Assembly: GCA_015067315.1 (NCBI GenBank)
Contig: SVMR01000002.1
Location: 62,001-126,000 of the forward strand
Reading direction: 5' to 3'
Length of the DNA stretch: 64,000 bases
From: Oscillospiraceae bacterium
GTDB taxonomy: Bacteria; Bacillota; Clostridia; Oscillospirales; Ruminococcaceae
Under the pieces are notes generated by a model, which worked only from the letters and a program-made list of their open reading frames with translations, had not been told where the DNA came from and searched no databases. The translations under genes were made by a program, and so were the position numbers. Positions 1 through 9,273 of the stretch are shown piece by piece; position 1 is the first letter of the stretch, and the number at the start of each line of letters is the position of its first letter.

Positions 1-531
1 TTGCTCATTAACAAGAATATTTGCAACGCTCCCCTGTATATTGATTTCCACAGAAGAAAGATTTTTGTTTTCTTTTAAAATATACCATTCGATATTCTGA
101 ACAAAATGTTTTTTTGAACGGGTTCCGGTAATAAGTCCCATCTCTTTTGCGTTTTTTAATATATTTTCTGTCGGAGTAATGCTGTTTCCGGAAACGTTTA
201 TTTCCCAGATGAAACTGTTCATAATAATGCAAAACAAAACGGTAATCAGTAATCCAAAAGCAAATCCCGCTTTATATCTGTTGTTTTTAAGATAAAATAT
301 AAATCCGTGTTTCTTCTCTATTCTTAATTTTATTCCGAATTTTCTTGCCGGTTTTCTTAATTTTTTATAATTTTTTAAGGATACTTTGCCTTTTAAACAT
401 AAATCTTTTTTAACCGGTTTTATAATCTCTGTTCCGTTTTTGGCGCAATAAGTAAGGAATCCTTCAATATCCGCACCTTTTGCGGAAAAATATATAAATC
501 CTTTAAAAAAATCTATCAAAAAAGAAAGCAA
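1..531 (-). CDS. yqfD: Sporulation protein YqfD (partial, runs off window start)
   Basis: Manual reverse-strand translation: LSFLIDFFKGFIYFSAKGADIEGFLTYCAKNGTEI...YKAGFAFGLLITVLFCIIMNSFIWEINVSGN; likely TTG start; directly downstream of yqfC. Confidence 0.85.
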   Translation of the reverse strand, partial: MLSFLIDFFKGFIYFSAKGADIEGFLTYCAKNGTEIIKPVKKDLCLKGKVSLKNYKKLRKPARKFGIKLRIEKKHGFIFYLKNNRYKAGFAFGLLITVLFCIIMNSFIWEINVSGNSITPTENILKNAKEMGLITGTRSKKHFVQNIEWYILKENKNLSSVEINIQGSVANILVNEQ

Positions 532-534
532 ATT

Positions 535-804
535 TTATCCTCCTTTTTCAAATTCAATTCTTTCGATTATTCCTGAAATTTTAATTCCCTCAAAAGTATA
601 ATAATTTAGTTCAAAATTTTTTCCGAAGACAAAAATACGGTGCTCATTGGATTTTATTTTGAGCACCGTTTCTCCAACTTCTGTAATTTCTGTTTTTCCG
701 GTAAATACAAACTCTTTGCTGCCCAATATTTCAATATACGGTTCCGTTAAAATAAGCGCCGGAGAAACCGAATCCTTCAGTAATTTAAATCTGTTCTTTT
801 TCAT
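535..804 (-). CDS. yqfC: Sporulation protein YqfC (YabP/YqfC family)
   Basis: 89 aa with PYIEILGSKEFVFTGKTEITEVGET...YTFEGIKISG; gene order yqfC-yqfD. Confidence 0.85.
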   Translation of the reverse strand: MKKNRFKLLKDSVSPALILTEPYIEILGSKEFVFTGKTEITEVGETVLKIKSNEHRIFVFGKNFELNYYTFEGIKISGIIERIEFEKGG

Positions 805-808
805 AAAT

Positions 809-1501
809 TCACCATTTGTTTTTAAGTTTTGTTTTCAATATTTCAAGCGCCTTTTTCTCAATTCTGCTTACGTAAGAACGTGATATTCCAAGATTCTTTG
901 CAATTTCTCTTTGAGTATATGCTTTTTTGCCCTTTAAACCGTAACGCAAATATATAATTTCTTTTTCACGGGGCAAAAGTTCGGAATCGATTATTTTATA
1001 CAGATTTTCAAAAAGCAATTTATTTTCAATGTCCTCGTTTACCGAACGTTCATCCGCAAGGGTGTCAATTACAGAAAGGGCGTTTCCGTCCTTATCCGTA
1101 TCAATCGGATCGGAAAAGGAAACGTCCTGCGCAAATTTTTTCTTGTTTCTGAAATACATAAGTATTTCGTTTTCAATGCATCTTGCGGCATAAGTTGCAA
1201 ATTTTGTGCCTTTTTCATAATTGAACGATGAAACAGCCTTAATAAGTCCGATTGTTCCTATTGAAACAAGGTCATCCTGTTCGGAGGAATTGCTGTAATA
1301 TTTTTTTATAATATGCGCCACAAGCCGAAGGTTATGTTCAATAAGCTTGTGCCTTGCTTTTTCGCTTCCGTTTTTCATCTCTTCAAAATATTTTCGCTCC
1401 TCTTCATAGGAAAGCGGTTTAGGAAATGAACTTGCCGCGGTCACATGTAGAGCAAAAAATATTATTCCGGAAATAATTCCGATTAAAAAAATATAATCCA
1501 A
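809..1501 (-). CDS. sigK: RNA polymerase sporulation sigma factor SigK (uninterrupted)
   Basis: Sigma-70 regions 2 and 4 (KYYSNSSEQDDLVSIGTIGLIKAV; TQREIAKNLGISRSYVSRIEKKAL) with a hydrophobic pro-peptide-like N-terminus. Confidence 0.92.
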   Translation of the reverse strand: MDYIFLIGIISGIIFFALHVTAASSFPKPLSYEEERKYFEEMKNGSEKARHKLIEHNLRLVAHIIKKYYSNSSEQDDLVSIGTIGLIKAVSSFNYEKGTKFATYAARCIENEILMYFRNKKKFAQDVSFSDPIDTDKDGNALSVIDTLADERSVNEDIENKLLFENLYKIIDSELLPREKEIIYLRYGLKGKKAYTQREIAKNLGISRSYVSRIEKKALEILKTKLKNKW

Positions 1502-1595
1502 ATCATATCACCCCATTTAAAAGGTTATTAAAAGTTGTATTTAATTATGATTGGGTGTATAATAAAATTTATAATAGTTTTAAGGAGTTGAAACA

Positions 1596-3290
1596 ATGAA
1601 AGTAAGCGAAATGCCTTATGAGCATATTCCTCTTGAGGAATTCAGCAAAAGCGCAATGGAAGTTATAAACGGAGTAAAAAACGCAAAAAACGTTGAAGAA
1701 GTTCTCGAATGGCGCGAAAAATTCCGCGATCTTGTAATAAGATATTCCACCGCAATGAATCTTTCTTATATAAGATACAGCTGCAATACCGCAGACGAAT
1801 TTTATGTAAAAGAAAACGATTATTTTGATGAGATCAATCCCCAGATCGGAAATCTCATGAATATGTACAACGACGCTCTTCTCAATTCTCCTTTCAGAGC
1901 CGAACTTGAAGAAAAGCTTTCCCCTGTTTATTTCAAACATATGGAAGTTCAGGCAAAAGCAATGTCCCCTGAAATAATCGAAGATATGATTGAAGAAAAC
2001 AAAATCGTATCCGAATATTCAAAACTCATGGCAAGCATGGAATTTGAATTCCGCGGCGAAAAATTAAGCCGCGCAGCTCTTGCGGGCTATTTCAAATCCG
2101 ATGACCGCGAAACAAGAAAAGAAGCCTATACCGTTCTCGGAACCGTTATGAACGGCTATGCGGACCAGCTTGACGATATTTATGACCGCCTTGTAAAAGT
2201 CCGTACCAAAATGGCTCAGAAGCTCGGTTACAAAAACTTCGTTGAACTCGGTTATTACAGAATGGAACGCGTTTGCTATGATAAAAAGGACGTTGAAACC
2301 TTCCGAAAAAACGTTCTTGAATCCATCGTTCCCGTTGTTGCAAAACTCCGCAGCGAAAACGCAAAAGATCTCGGAATCGATAAATACATGATTTATGATA
2401 ATGACGTTATCATTCCCGGCGGCGACCCAAGACCTTCCGGCAGCAAGGAAGAAATCTTCAACGCAGCAAAAGAAATGTATCATGCAATGAGCGATGAATC
2501 CGCTGCATTTATCGATCTTATGCTTGAAAACGAAGCTTTTGACGTTGAATCAAGAAAAAATAAATGGGGCGGCGGTTACTGCACCGAAATCGCAAAATAT
2601 AAGCAGCCTTTTATCCTTGCAAACTTCAACGGTTCCGCAGATGACGTTGACGTAATGACCCACGAAGCGGGACATGCTTTCAATGCGTTCCTTATTGCAG
2701 ATAACAAATTTGCTCTCGAAATCGGATGCGGCGGAATGGAAACCGCAGAAACCCATTCCATGAGCATGGAATTCTTCGCATGGAAATATATCGATAAATT
2801 CTTCGGCGAAAACGCAACAAAATATAAATTCATGCATGCGCTCGGCGCGCTTTCATTTATTCCTTACGGCACCATTGTTGACTATTTCCAGCATATTGTT
2901 TATGAAAACCCGGAAATGACCCCGGCGGAAAGAAACGAAACCTGGAAAAAACTTTGCGCGGAATTCCTTCCGCATATCAATCTTGAAGGCGTTCCTTTCC
3001 TTGAAGACGGCCGCCGCTGGCAGTATCAGATGCATATTTATGAATCTCCTTTCTATTACATCGATTATTGCCTTGCGCAGACCGCCGCATTCGGATTCCT
3101 TCTTGCTTCCCTCGAAGATTATGACGATGCTTTTGCGCGTTATATTCGCCTTATGAAACAGGGCGGCGAGCAGTATTACGATCTTCTTCTTGAAGAAGCA
3201 AAAATCCCCTCTCCTTTCAAAGAAGGCGCTCTTAAAGAACTTGCAGAAAAAGTCGAAGCTCTCCTTGCAAAAATCAAAACCGAAATTTAA
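1596..3290 (+). CDS. M3 family oligoendopeptidase
   Basis: 564 aa with metallopeptidase motif DVMTHEAGHAFNAF. Confidence 0.93.
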   Translation: MKVSEMPYEHIPLEEFSKSAMEVINGVKNAKNVEEVLEWREKFRDLVIRYSTAMNLSYIRYSCNTADEFYVKENDYFDEINPQIGNLMNMYNDALLNSPFRAELEEKLSPVYFKHMEVQAKAMSPEIIEDMIEENKIVSEYSKLMASMEFEFRGEKLSRAALAGYFKSDDRETRKEAYTVLGTVMNGYADQLDDIYDRLVKVRTKMAQKLGYKNFVELGYYRMERVCYDKKDVETFRKNVLESIVPVVAKLRSENAKDLGIDKYMIYDNDVIIPGGDPRPSGSKEEIFNAAKEMYHAMSDESAAFIDLMLENEAFDVESRKNKWGGGYCTEIAKYKQPFILANFNGSADDVDVMTHEAGHAFNAFLIADNKFALEIGCGGMETAETHSMSMEFFAWKYIDKFFGENATKYKFMHALGALSFIPYGTIVDYFQHIVYENPEMTPAERNETWKKLCAEFLPHINLEGVPFLEDGRRWQYQMHIYESPFYYIDYCLAQTAAFGFLLASLEDYDDAFARYIRLMKQGGEQYYDLLLEEAKIPSPFKEGALKELAEKVEALLAKIKTEI

Positions 3291-3298
3291 AGCAAAAA

Positions 3299-3330
3299 AG
3301 GGACCTATAAATTACAGGTCCCTTTTTGAA
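3299..3330. terminator. Intrinsic terminator (bidirectional-looking)
   Basis: aaaaagggacctataaattacaggtcccttttt. Confidence 0.8.
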
Positions 3331-3340
3331 TAACAAAAAA

Positions 3341-3376
3341 ATCCGTGTTCAGAATCTGAACACGGATTTTTGCTTT
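3341..3376. terminator. Intrinsic terminator for the opp operon end
   Basis: aaaaatCCGTGTTCAgaatcTGAACACGGattttt. Confidence 0.75.
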
Positions 3377-3652
3377 TTAATACATTCCGGTTAAAAGAAT
3401 TGCGGCGCCGATTATAAGAATCAGTATTATTGCGGCAAGCGGAACCATCATTCCGAGAGCTGCAACAATCATTGCAGGAAGATCGCCTTTTTCCATTTTA
3501 TCCGCAAGCTGAACTTCGTTTTCAATGGCTTTCGGGTCAATTTCTTCCCTCTCATATTCTTCGTGCAAATCGTGACCGTTCTGTTCTGCCTGGAGCTCGA
3601 ACGCACGGTCAACCCTTTTAGGAAACAACATAAAAAGAGTTTTTTTTGCCAT
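3377..3652 (-). CDS. Small hypothetical protein with C-terminal transmembrane helix
   Basis: 91 aa; hydrophobic C-terminus MIVAALGMMVPLAAIILILIIGAAILLTGMY. Confidence 0.6.
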   Translation of the reverse strand: MAKKTLFMLFPKRVDRAFELQAEQNGHDLHEEYEREEIDPKAIENEVQLADKMEKGDLPAMIVAALGMMVPLAAIILILIIGAAILLTGMY

Positions 3653-3680
3653 AAGTCAAGCTCCCTTCAAACTCAAACTA

Positions 3681-5213
3681 TTATTCCTGCTCTGCTTTGT
3701 GATTAAGCTTGTGGTGGCAAGCAACAAAGTGATTGGGAGATACTTCTTCCCATTCCGGAACAACCTGTTTGCAAATTTCGGTGCAGTATGCGCATCTGGT
3801 ATGGAATTTGCAGCCTTTGGGAGGATTTACCGGGCTGGGGATATCGCCTTCAAGAATCTGGAGGTCTTTATGACCTTCATCTTCGGTTGTAGGAATAGCA
3901 TTAAGAAGTGCTTCGGTATAAGGATGTACAGGATTATCGAAGATTTCCTGAGAATCTGCAAGTTCAACCATGTTACCGAGATACATAACGCCGATTCTGT
4001 CGGAGATATATTTAACTACGGAAAGGTCATGGGTGATAAAGAGATAAGTAAGATCCTGTTTCTCTTTAAGATCCTGAAGAAGGTTGATAATCTGTGCCTG
4101 AATGGAAACGTCGAGTGCGGAAACTGCTTCGTCGCAAACAACGAATTTCGGGTTGGTTGCAAGAGCACGGGCAATACCGATTCTCTGACGCTGACCACCG
4201 GAGAACTGGTGCGGGAAGCGGTGGAGGAAGTAAGGCGCAAGACCGCATTCATCCATAACTTCAAGAACTCTTTCCTGCATACGTTCGCCTTTGTCGCGAA
4301 CCATGTCATGTGCAACCATGCCTTCGCTGATAATCTGACCAACGCTCATACGAGGGTTAAGAGAGGAATACGGATCCTGGAAAATAAGCTGCATATCGCG
4401 GCGAAGTTTGCGCATCTCGTTATATTCAAGACGGGCAAGGTCGATACCGTTATCTCTCATAGCCTCATATTTATCGAACTCGGGTTCATTCTTATACTGT
4501 TCGCGAAGAGCATCGATAGCTTTGTTTGCTTCAGAAATATTTTCTTCGGTTTTTGCAATTTCGGAATTGATTGCTTCAACTTTTGCTCTTGCGGAAGAAA
4601 GTTTGTCTGCATTAACACTGCCGGGCTTTTTGTTCTCATCGAATTCAAGATCGTCGAGAGTAAGCTGAGCTTTTGCAAGTTTTTCGATAAGAGCAGATTT
4701 TTCTTTTGCAAAACCGTATTCTTTGGAATATGCGGCAACAATTTCACTTACGTCTTCAACAACTACAAGACCGCCGAAAATCTTGGTGATATTGAGCATT
4801 GCGTCTTCTGCAAGTTTGCGTGCCTGGTCAAGTTCTGCATGTTTCTGATACTGCTGTTCTTCGGTAAGAGCAGCATATTCTGCTTCAATCTTTGCTTTCT
4901 TCTCTTCAAGGTTTTTCCATTCGCTGCGAAGCTTGGAAAGATTTTTGATTGTCTGCTCTACATATTTGGGAGCAATGTCATCAAGAGATTTGCCGTAATA
5001 CATAGTACGGCCGTAAGTCTGATGATAAAGCTGAAGAATGGTACGGCCAAGGGTGGATTTTCCGCATCCGGATTCACCAACAAGACCGAAGGTTTCGCCT
5101 CTGTAAATATCAAGGGAAACTCCGTCGTTTGCTTTTACAAAACGACCCTTCTTAAGCGGGAAATACTGTTTAAGGTTGCTGATACTGAGCAGGACTTCTC
5201 TGTTATTTTCCAT
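3681..5213 (-). CDS. oppF: Oligopeptide/dipeptide ABC transporter ATP-binding protein OppF with a large internal insertion
   Basis: Walker [11 protein letters not shown]-loop [14 protein letters not shown], signature [16 protein letters not shown]-terminal Cys-rich opp/dpp tail; ~180 aa extra between Walker A and Q-loop. Confidence 0.93.
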   Translation of the reverse strand: MENNREVLLSISNLKQYFPLKKGRFVKANDGVSLDIYRGETFGLVGESGCGKSTLGRTILQLYHQTYGRTMYYGKSLDDIAPKYVEQTIKNLSKLRSEWKNLEEKKAKIEAEYAALTEEQQYQKHAELDQARKLAEDAMLNITKIFGGLVVVEDVSEIVAAYSKEYGFAKEKSALIEKLAKAQLTLDDLEFDENKKPGSVNADKLSSARAKVEAINSEIAKTEENISEANKAIDALREQYKNEPEFDKYEAMRDNGIDLARLEYNEMRKLRRDMQLIFQDPYSSLNPRMSVGQIISEGMVAHDMVRDKGERMQERVLEVMDECGLAPYFLHRFPHQFSGGQRQRIGIARALATNPKFVVCDEAVSALDVSIQAQIINLLQDLKEKQDLTYLFITHDLSVVKYISDRIGVMYLGNMVELADSQEIFDNPVHPYTEALLNAIPTTEDEGHKDLQILEGDIPSPVNPPKGCKFHTRCAYCTEICKQVVPEWEEVSPNHFVACHHKLNHKAEQE

Positions 5214-6192
5214 GTCTGTCCTCCTTATTGGGATAGAAGCAGCGTACCTGGTGATGTTCGTTTACATGAACAAGCTGGGGTTCTTCTTCCCTGCATTTGT
5301 CAGTTGCATATTTGCAGCGCGGAGCAAATTTGCATCCCTTCGGAAGATCGAGCGGATGCGGTACTGCGCCGGGAATTGCATCAAGACGGGTGTTTGCCGG
5401 AGTATCAAGTCTCGGAATGGAGAGCATGAGTCCTTCGGTGTACGGATGAGAATGTTGATTCTGATGGAAAATAGTGTGAGCAGGAGCCATTTCAACTACC
5501 TGTCCGCAATACATAACCGCAACATCATCAGCGATCTGGTTAATAACGCCAAGGTCGTGGGTGATGAAAAGAACTGCGGTGTTGTTTTTATCTTTAAGCT
5601 CGTTGATGAGTTTAAGAATCTGTGCCTGAATGGTAACGTCAAGCGCGGTGGTGGGTTCGTCGGCAATAAGGATTTTCGGTTTGCAGGCAAGTGCCATAGC
5701 AATCATTACACGCTGACGCATACCGCCGGAAAGCTGGTGAGGATACTGTTTTGCAACAACATCCGGGTTAGGGATTTTTACGTCCGCAAGAAGTTCAACT
5801 GCTTTTGCTTTTGCTTCTTTTTTTGACATTCCCTGGTGGTTCATAAGCGGTTCGCAAAGCTGTTTTTCAACAGTGAAAACCGGGTTAAGGCTGGTCATGG
5901 GTTCCTGGAAAATAACAGAAATATCATTTCCGCGGATCTTATACATATCAGCTTTGGAAAGATGAATAAGGTCTTTTCCGTCGAAGGTGATATCGCCTCC
6001 GTCAATGTAACCGTTTTCGTCAAGAAGACGGAGAACGCTCATTGCGGAAACACTTTTACCGGAACCGGATTCACCGACAAGTCCGAGAACTTTACCGGAA
6101 TCAAGGGAGTAGCTTACGCCGTTAACCGCTTTAACAATACCGCGTTTGGTTTTAAAGAATGTTCTAACATCGTTAAGTTCCAATAATGCCAT
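5203..6192 (-). CDS. oppD: Oligopeptide ABC transporter ATP-binding protein OppD
   Basis: [59 protein letters not shown]. Confidence 0.95.
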   Translation of the reverse strand: MALLELNDVRTFFKTKRGIVKAVNGVSYSLDSGKVLGLVGESGSGKSVSAMSVLRLLDENGYIDGGDITFDGKDLIHLSKADMYKIRGNDISVIFQEPMTSLNPVFTVEKQLCEPLMNHQGMSKKEAKAKAVELLADVKIPNPDVVAKQYPHQLSGGMRQRVMIAMALACKPKILIADEPTTALDVTIQAQILKLINELKDKNNTAVLFITHDLGVINQIADDVAVMYCGQVVEMAPAHTIFHQNQHSHPYTEGLMLSIPRLDTPANTRLDAIPGAVPHPLDLPKGCKFAPRCKYATDKCREEEPQLVHVNEHHQVRCFYPNKEDRHGK

Positions 6193-6207
6193 ATGCTTCT
6201 CCCCTCC

Positions 6208-8037
6208 TTATCTACCGTTGGATTTCGGGTCAACAGCATCACGGAGAGCGTCGCCCACAAGGTTGATACAAATAGTGCAGATACCGAAGATAGCTGCGGT
6301 GAATACCCAACGCCACCAATACTGCTGAATAACAACAGAGTTGTTTGCGCCGTTGAGCATATTACCCCAAGTAGGAGTAGGCGGTGCAATACCAAAGCCC
6401 AAGTAAGAAAGAGTGGATTCGGTAAGCATGCAGGTTGCAAAGTCAAGAGTTGCGGAAACAAGGATAAGGGAAAGAACGTTAGGAAGAATGTGTTTGAATA
6501 CGATAGTTCCTTCACGAACACCCATTGCCTGTGCCGCGGTTACATATTCCTGTTCACGCTGGCTAAGAATCTGAGCACGGATAAGGCGGCAGGTTCCGGG
6601 CCAGGAAAGGATACCGAGAACGACCATGATGAGGTACATTCTCTGTTCAACAGAAATTCTTGTACCGATAATTGCGGAAAGAATCATTGCAAAAGGAATG
6701 AAAGGAAGACCGCCGATAACTTCTGCTATACGCATTACAATCATATCGGTCCAGCCGCCGAAATAACCGGCGATACCGCCGAGGATAATACCGATTACAA
6801 GAGAAATTACAACTGCAATTGCACCAACGGTCATGGTAACCTGACCTGCGTTTACAAGACGGGTAAGAATATCGCGTCCGAGGTTATCGGTACCGAAAGC
6901 ATAGCCTTTAAGACCCCAGGTTTCGGTTTCTCCGTTGGAGTTGATTGCATAGTTCTGATAGAAACCTGCAAATACGGTTTCGATATCATGTTCAATAACA
7001 GACTGCGGAACTTCGGACTGTCCGTGGAAGTTGTTACCCCAGGAAATAACTTCACCGTTTTCAAGAAGTGCGGTGTAGTGTTTAAGACCGCCGTAAAGTT
7101 CAACAGGCTTGGAGCTCATTTCGGGAACCTCGTTGAGTCCGTCGGAAACGTTGCCCCAAACAGTGATTTTACCGTCTGCGTCAACTGCAGCAACGGTGTT
7201 GCCGGTTGCAGCGATATCAACAATGTTATCAAGACCTTCGGGAAGACGGTCTGCAATTGCGTTGCTCTGAAGACCTACGTATGCAACGGTTCCGTCATCA
7301 AGAAGTGCCACGCAGTTATAGGTGGTAAGAGCAATTTTTTCAATGTGACCCTGATATGCTTTTCTTACCTTAATATCAGCCATGTTCTGGTTACCCCACA
7401 TATAGAGGTTACCGTCTTCGGTAAGAGCGGCAGTAAACTGGAAACCTGCTTCAAGCTGTTTGAAGCCAAGGTTCTTTTTCATCATCATTGCGGTGGTGAT
7501 TTCGCTGGGGAGGTTGGTCTGACCAAGACGGTCGTTACCCCAAACGTAAACATTGCCAGCATCGTCGATTGCCGCAATATGGTCATAACCTGCTGCAATC
7601 TGTTCGATATGAGCTTCTTTAACTTCTTCGGGAATTACGCCAACGTCGATAACTTCGGTGATTTTGGTATAACCCCAAGTATAAAGATGACCGTCGTTAT
7701 CAACACCGACGCCGAAGGTGGTACCGGGGGTGATATCTTTTACGTTGCCTTCAAGACCTTCCGGAACGGAAAGCATGGAAAGAGTCGGAGGAACGTTGGT
7801 CTGGGTGTTGTCGTTATAAGAAAGGTCAAGAACAAAGAATTTCGGACCAATCATAACAAAGAGGAAAATGCAGAGGAAAATGATAAGACCGGTCATACCA
7901 AGCTTGTTGCTGGTAAAGTTGCGGATAATCATTCTGGTAGGGCTCTGGAGCTGTTCCTCTTCCATGAAGCTGAGCTGTTTGTTGCGATTGCCGAAAAGGC
8001 GTGCAAGAAGGGAAGGTTTTTTATTTTCTTTACTCAT
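6208..8037 (-). CDS. oppC: Oligopeptide ABC transporter permease OppC with inserted RCC1-like beta-propeller domain
   Basis: N-terminal TM1, then seven RCC1-type repeats (e.g. HIAAIDDAGNVYVWGNDRLGQTNLP), then canonical permease core from FGTDNLGRDILTRLV. Confidence 0.93.
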   Translation of the reverse strand: MSKENKKPSLLARLFGNRNKQLSFMEEEQLQSPTRMIIRNFTSNKLGMTGLIIFLCIFLFVMIGPKFFVLDLSYNDNTQTNVPPTLSMLSVPEGLEGNVKDITPGTTFGVGVDNDGHLYTWGYTKITEVIDVGVIPEEVKEAHIEQIAAGYDHIAAIDDAGNVYVWGNDRLGQTNLPSEITTAMMMKKNLGFKQLEAGFQFTAALTEDGNLYMWGNQNMADIKVRKAYQGHIEKIALTTYNCVALLDDGTVAYVGLQSNAIADRLPEGLDNIVDIAATGNTVAAVDADGKITVWGNVSDGLNEVPEMSSKPVELYGGLKHYTALLENGEVISWGNNFHGQSEVPQSVIEHDIETVFAGFYQNYAINSNGETETWGLKGYAFGTDNLGRDILTRLVNAGQVTMTVGAIAVVISLVIGIILGGIAGYFGGWTDMIVMRIAEVIGGLPFIPFAMILSAIIGTRISVEQRMYLIMVVLGILSWPGTCRLIRAQILSQREQEYVTAAQAMGVREGTIVFKHILPNVLSLILVSATLDFATCMLTESTLSYLGFGIAPPTPTWGNMLNGANNSVVIQQYWWRWVFTAAIFGICTICINLVGDALRDAVDPKSNGR

Positions 8038-8055
8038 TTCAATATACCTCCCCCA

Positions 8056-9075
8056 TTATTTATCTACACGGACACGCGGGTCAACAAGACCATAGCTAAG
8101 GTCCATTACAAGCTGACCGAGAAGGCTTACTACGATGTAGAACATCTGGATAGAAAGTGCAAGCTCGAAGTCGTTGTTCATAAGACCGGTATAGTAAAGT
8201 GCGCCCATGCCGTTAAGACCGAAAGTGTTTTCAATAATTACCGAACCGCCGAAAATACCAAGGAACCAGCCGATGATAACGGTGATTACGGGAAGAAGTG
8301 CGTTGCGCCATGCGTGAGAATAGATAACAACTTTTTCACGAAGACCTTTTGCACGTGCGGTACGGATGTAATCCATGCTGAGAGCTTCGATCATAGCTGC
8401 ACGGACATAACGGGTCATACCGCCGAGAGAACCGAAAGTCATTACAATTACCGGAAGGCAGATGTAATAAAGACGGTCAAGGAATGCCTGCATTCCGACG
8501 TAGTCGGAACCGGGAGTCTGGGAACCGGTTACGGGGAACCAACCCAGTTTAACTGCAAAAATCCAAATAAATATAAGGGCGATAATATAAACAGGAATAC
8601 TGTAACCAACAATGGTAATAACCTGTGTTATCTTATCTATTATGCCGTTTTTATGAACAGCGCAGTAAATTCCGAGCGGAATAGTAATTCCCAATGCGAG
8701 AATTGTGGAGAAAATATTAATGAAAATAGTGTTCTCCATTCTGTCCGGAATTATTTCCGCAACGTCTTTTTTATAGACTTGGGAAAATCCGAAATATCCC
8801 TGGAGCATGCCATGGAAGGTATCGGTCTTGGTGTCTTTTGCAAGACCCATCCATCTTGCATAACGAACCGGAATCGGGTCGTCAAGACCATACTCTTCGC
8901 GAAGCTGCTGATATCTTTCCTCATACTCGTCCGGTTTAAGAGTCTGTCTGAGAGGCTCCAATTCCGCACGGGCAGGGTCAGTAGGGATAAGGTTGTAGAC
9001 CGAGTACATCAGGAACGATACTACAAAGAATACGATGATCATGTAGCCAATACGTTTGATAACATACTTTGTCAT
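8056..9075 (-). CDS. oppB: Oligopeptide ABC transporter permease OppB
   Basis: TKYVIKRIGYMIIVFFVVSFLMYS ... NAL LPVITVIIGWFLGIFGGSVIIENTFGLNGMG. Confidence 0.95.
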   Translation of the reverse strand: MTKYVIKRIGYMIIVFFVVSFLMYSVYNLIPTDPARAELEPLRQTLKPDEYEERYQQLREEYGLDDPIPVRYARWMGLAKDTKTDTFHGMLQGYFGFSQVYKKDVAEIIPDRMENTIFINIFSTILALGITIPLGIYCAVHKNGIIDKITQVITIVGYSIPVYIIALIFIWIFAVKLGWFPVTGSQTPGSDYVGMQAFLDRLYYICLPVIVMTFGSLGGMTRYVRAAMIEALSMDYIRTARAKGLREKVVIYSHAWRNALLPVITVIIGWFLGIFGGSVIIENTFGLNGMGALYYTGLMNNDFELALSIQMFYIVVSLLGQLVMDLSYGLVDPRVRVDK

Positions 9076-9273
9076 CTACAATACCCTCCTTTACTCTTCT
9101 TTTAATAAATGTAGTAACATCTATATTAAACCCATTAAAAGGGAATAATCTTCGGAATTAAAAAATGTATATTTTAATAAAATAAAAATACCCGTATAAC
9201 GTATCAAAAGACGAGGGCAGGCAATGCTGCCCTCGTCTGTTCCCCTGTTATTCAACAGGAAAAGCCATTCAAA

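Noticed and set aside
809-1501. Possible skin-element interruption of sigK
   Set aside because: The sigK ORF is complete and in frame with no recombinase or inserted sequence.
3699-5429. 576-aa + strand ORF
   Set aside because: Antisense shadow of oppF/oppD with no recognisable domain.
6193-9105. 970-aa + strand ORF
   Set aside because: Antisense to oppC/oppB, which have clear homology; low-complexity Cys/Asn-rich translation. Codon bias in this genome leaves long open antisense frames.
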